The notes under the pieces: model-generated | Told to the model about the DNA's origin: nothing | Database searches by the model: none | What the model saw: only the letters and a program-made list of their open reading frames with translations | In this document: piece after piece, positions 14,584 to 16,502 of the stretch | Numbering within the stretch: the first letter of the stretch is position 1 | Layout of the letters: the number at the start of each line of letters is the position of its first letter | Origin: JAGNEJ01 sp043757865 | GTDB lineage: Bacteria; Verrucomicrobiota; Verrucomicrobiia; Verrucomicrobiales; V1-33 | Assembly: GCA_043757865.1 (NCBI GenBank) | Contig: JAYVOP010000282.1 | Location: forward strand, 1 to 16,502 | Direction of reading: 5' to 3' | DNA length: 16,502 bases | Program-made: the position numbers and the translations under genes

Positions 14584-15297
14584 TTACGAGTCCTGGACCA
14601 CGTGGGTGCCCGCAATGAGATCGTGCAGGCAACGGCGGTCCGCGCTGAAGATGAAGAGGATGTCCACGAGTCCGTAGATTGCGCCCAGCAGCGGCACGAA
14701 ACCGATCAGTCCATTGACGATCACACGTAGCAGCACGGCTTTCACAAAGCCCGCAGGTTGGCTGTCAGGAAAGGTGGCGATGTGGATTTTCATCATGCGT
14801 TTACCGATCGTCTGGCCGCGCGTGCTGAGCCAGACGAGGTTCCAGATGAGCAGCCCGATGAACGCGAGGCCACCGATTCCTAAGCCCAGGCTAATGGGCA
14901 TCGGCAGGTCTCCCTGCACCCCCGTTGAACCAACCGCCAGAAAACCAATGCCCACGGGTATTCCAAAGGCTAGCATGGCCACCATCCCATCTAACAACGC
15001 AGCCCCGAACCGTTGCCCATGCGTAGCCAGTCGCCCGGTCTGGAGCAGCGGCAGATACATGTCGCCTAGCACTTGCGGAGCGGCATAGGGATTATCCAGA
15101 TCCGGCGGCTGGAGCGCTTGGCTAGGAGTATCGGCGGCAGCAGTGAAATGGAAGCGCAGCGGCTCCCAAGCGCCCATGCCCGCAGTCCAGCAGAGGTCGG
15201 AGAGGAGGAAGGTTCCAGCGGCCAGCCCCCGGCGGATTTCGTTATCCGTGTGGCAGCCTAATTGTTGGCCATCGCGAGCGAGGTGATAGGTAGTCAT
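14584..15297 (-). CDS. GYF_2-RDD membrane protein
   Basis: This 237-residue protein starts with a GYF_2 (DUF4339) domain: YHLARDGQQLG, then the conserved EIRRGLAAGTF and CWTAGMGAWEPL, about residues 3-60. After a proline-rich linker comes an RDD domain: RFGAALLDGMVAMLAF, a second membrane stretch GLAFIGLLIWNLVWL, the TRGQTIGKRMMKI motif, and a last hydrophobic pair ending in ADRRCLHDLIAGTHVV. The combination is common in Verrucomicrobia and Planctomycetes and its role is not established. RDD proteins are inner-membrane, with transport sometimes proposed, and the GYF_2 domain should face the cytoplasm. The ATG at 15295-15297 was chosen because the GYF_2 domain begins right after it; the frame stays open for 46 codons upstream without conserved content. 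It converges on sufB with a 14-bp gap, and the IS3 remnant begins 128 bp upstream of its start. Confidence 0.9.
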   Translation of the reverse strand: MTTYHLARDGQQLGCHTDNEIRRGLAAGTFLLSDLCWTAGMGAWEPLRFHFTAAADTPSQALQPPDLDNPYAAPQVLGDMYLPLLQTGRLATHGQRFGAALLDGMVAMLAFGIPVGIGFLAVGSTGVQGDLPMPISLGLGIGGLAFIGLLIWNLVWLSTRGQTIGKRMMKIHIATFPDSQPAGFVKAVLLRVIVNGLIGFVPLLGAIYGLVDILFIFSADRRCLHDLIAGTHVVQDS

Positions 15298-15425
15298 AGT
15301 GGGGTGATCGGTGGGGGGCGATGAAATTGCAACTATGAGGTGGGCCCTGGAATTCGGGCCAGTAGTGAAGTTATGTTTATCGTGGTTACGGGATGGGATA
15401 GGCAACCCACACCCAAGTAAAGTAA

Positions 15426-15596
15426 ATGAAAGCAAAACGCCAAAGACCTGACCCGCAGTTCAAAGCCCGAGCGGCCTTAGAGGCCCTCAACGGGATTCAG
15501 ACCGTGCACCAAATCGCAAGGAGTTCGACGTGCATCCGGTGCAGGTGAGCGATCCAAAGAAGCGGCTCAGCACGCAGGCAGGAAGCGCATCATATC
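15426..15596 (+). pseudogene. IS3-family orfA (HTH transposase subunit) fragment
   Basis: The ATG at 15426 opens KRQRPDPQFKARAALEALNG, then IQTVHQIA. This is the helix-turn-helix N-terminus of IS3-family OrfA, which binds the element ends. The frame changes at about 15519 (loss of one A near GCAAGGAG) and the family text continues as KEFDVHPVQVSDPKKRLSTQAG in another frame. The original frame ends at a TGA at 15546-15548. The SDWKK motif of the family appears here as SDPKK. The coiled-coil C-terminal half is absent. Confidence 0.75.
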
Positions 15597-16204
15597 ATGG
15601 ATGAGCTGTATCTGCGTCGACCCTGATTGGGCTCACGCAGGCTTGTGACGGTGCTCACGCGCGATCACGGACTCGTGGTCAACCGCAAGCGCCTCCAGCG
15701 ATTGCGACGCGAGATGGGAGTGAGGCGATCTACGGCAAGCCACGCACCAGCATCGTGGACAAGACGCATCGCATCCATTCCTACCTGCTGCGCGACCTAG
15801 CCATCAACAAGGCCGATCAGGTATGTGCGCTGACATCACCGATCTCCCACAGGCACGCAGAGGCCTACCTTTGTGCTGTGATGGACTGGCACACACGCTG
15901 TGTCGTTAAGATGGAGCGTGAGCAACACGAGGGACATGACGTTGTGCTTGAGCGTGTTAAACAAAGCCAAAGCCAGCTGCGTGCCCGAAATCTTCAATAC
16001 GAATCAAGGTCTCCAGTTCACCAGCGCGGAATGGACCAGCACGCTCGCGAGCTGGGGCGTGCGCATCAGCATGGACGGCTGGGGCCGCTGGATGGACCGT
16101 GTTCATCAAGCGGCTGTGGCGCAGCCTCAAATATGAGGACCTCTACCTGCACAAGTATCCGCGACGTAGCGGTGCTGAAAGCCGTGGGCAAGGGCGACGC
16201 CTGA
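15597..16204 (+). pseudogene. IS3-family orfB (DDE integrase-type transposase) fragment
   Basis: Family text is readable only across several frames. It starts with DELYLRRP, then an in-frame TGA at 15624-15626, and LVVNRKRLQRLRREMGV. After a shift near 15720 it gives AIYGKPRTSIVDKTHRIHSYLL. Shifts near 15825-15845, 15905, 16098 and about 16155 follow, joining AYLCAVMDWHTRCVV, WSVSNTRDMTLCLSVLNKAK, FNTNQGLQFTSAEW, FIKRLWRSLKYEDLYLHK and RDVAVLKA. The second catalytic Asp of the usual NTDQGSQFTS is Asn here (codon 16002-16004). The catalytic Glu of the usual FIERLWRS is Lys (codon 16108-16110). The enzyme is therefore dead on both structural and catalytic grounds. Its motif style (YGKPRTS, WSVSNT, RLWRSLKYEDLYLH) is close to the HTH_21/rve type of IS3 OrfB. 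Confidence 0.78.
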
Positions 16205-16285
16205 AATGCCGCCACGGCTGCGCTGGGGATTTGCCATACGCTCTGGGTCTGGGGCGGAAGGCTTGTTTGTTGAGGTGGCTTTTTT

Positions 16286-16502
16286 TCACAGCTTGTTCAG
16301 GTTGGGTAGTGAATCCAGCGTGGAGCGCTTGGCGTCGTTTTCAATTTGGGTGTAGTGGTCGCTCATTTCCTTAGAATCATGGCCGATGATGTCTTGCACG
16401 ATGCTGGCGGAAATGCCCGCGTTCTTCACTGGTGGCCGTGTGGCGGAGGGAGTGGAAACTGAGCGCGTTAGGGGTGCGCTTGGCGCTCCGCCCTTGTTTG
16501 CC
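16286..16502 (-). pseudogene. C-terminal part of a tyrosine recombinase (integrase), frameshifted, runs off the window
   Basis: On the minus strand the window edge enters KRTPNALSFHSLRHTATS, holding the HxxR catalytic box of tyrosine recombinases. In another frame it continues NAGISASIVQDIIGHDS and KEMSDHYTQIE, which contain the LGH-like His and the nucleophilic Tyr, ending at a TGA at 16286-16288. The frame changes at about 16427. The usual HTATSLLKNAG wording suggests that five bases (two Leu codons reduced to one base) were lost. Apart from that break the catalytic residues are intact. This is a phage- or transposon-type site-specific integrase; the specific element cannot be told from the fragment. 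Its N-terminal part lies beyond the right edge. The adjacent IS3 remnant suggests a degraded mobile island. The 80 bp between the two show no feature other than a run of seven T. Confidence 0.75.

Larger units (their letters stand above)
15426..16204 (+). mobile_element. Degenerate IS3-family insertion sequence remnant
   Basis: The region carries the remains of an orfA/orfB pair typical of IS3-family elements, both on the plus strand. At about 780 bp it is well short of the usual 1.2-1.3 kb. The C-terminal half of orfA and the N-terminal part of orfB are missing, which implies an internal deletion on top of several frameshifts. I could not find matching terminal inverted repeats or a target duplication on either side, so the true element ends are not defined. 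The bounds given are those of recognisable transposase coding. Confidence 0.8.

Noticed and set aside
14123..14632. Minus-strand open frame of 169 codons across the sufB 3' end
   Set aside because: Antisense to conserved SufB motifs and overlapping the RDD gene end; no recognisable domain or start context.
15336..15362. GGCCC/GGGCC inverted repeat before the IS remnant, considered as an IS terminal repeat
   Set aside because: No partner copy at the right end of the remnant; the 5-bp stem is too short to mean much in GC-rich DNA.
15298..15435. Upstream extension of the GYF_2-RDD protein by 46 codons
   Set aside because: The GYF_2 domain begins right at the internal ATG; the extension is unconserved in character and its far end runs into the IS3 remnant.
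16280..16286. Run of seven T as a terminator
   Set aside because: No stable stem precedes it on the plus strand, and for the minus-strand integrase it would be an A-run after the stop.
1..16502. CRISPR array, tRNA, rRNA or toxin-antitoxin/defence genes
   Set aside because: No regularly spaced repeats, tRNA-like cloverleaf consensus, rRNA sequence or recognisable defence domains were seen on either strand.

Overview
The window looks like chromosomal DNA from a Verrucomicrobiota-type bacterium. Supporting signs are GC-rich coding DNA with few strong Shine-Dalgarno sites, a PEP-CTERM protein, a planctomycete/verrucomicrobial DUF1592/1588/1585-type fragment, a GYF_2-RDD membrane protein and a solitary sufB. 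The assignment rests on gene families recognised by eye, not on a search.

Layout from left to right. Positions 1-195 hold the 3' end of a truncated DUF1585-like gene. 162-2192 (minus) encodes a lipoprotein of the phospholipase D superfamily. Divergent from it, 2469-9981 (plus) is a compact five-gene operon: patatin-like lipase, PaaK-type acyl-CoA/aryl-CoA ligase, thiolase, fused enoyl-CoA hydratase/3-hydroxyacyl-CoA dehydrogenase, and a VLCAD/ACAD9-like acyl-CoA dehydrogenase. Junctions are -20, +1, +3 and -4 bp, and a strong hairpin follows the last stop. The simplest reading is a lipid-degradation unit: lipases release acyl chains, the ligase activates them, and the remaining enzymes supply all four steps of beta-oxidation.

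From 10031 to about 12922 everything is on the minus strand. An intact Cys-rich outer-membrane beta-barrel protein lies downstream of a broken PEP-CTERM gene, a broken YVTN-type beta-propeller gene, a patch of tandem hairpin repeats and a frameshifted small membrane protein with an HPCSLC motif. At least five of the lesions are single-base or few-base changes after which the reading resumes. This is either real decay or poor local sequence quality.

13130-14569 encodes a complete SufB with no sufC or sufD beside it. It converges on a GYF_2-RDD membrane protein (14584-15297, minus). The right end is mobile-element debris: an IS3-family remnant (15426 to about 16204) with multiple frameshifts and two mutated catalytic residues, then the frameshifted C-terminal part of a tyrosine recombinase (16286-16502, minus) running off the window.

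No CRISPR array, tRNA, rRNA or obvious defence system was seen. The most interesting items are the patatin-to-beta-oxidation operon with its non-FadD ligase, the decaying secreted-protein cluster and the orphan sufB.
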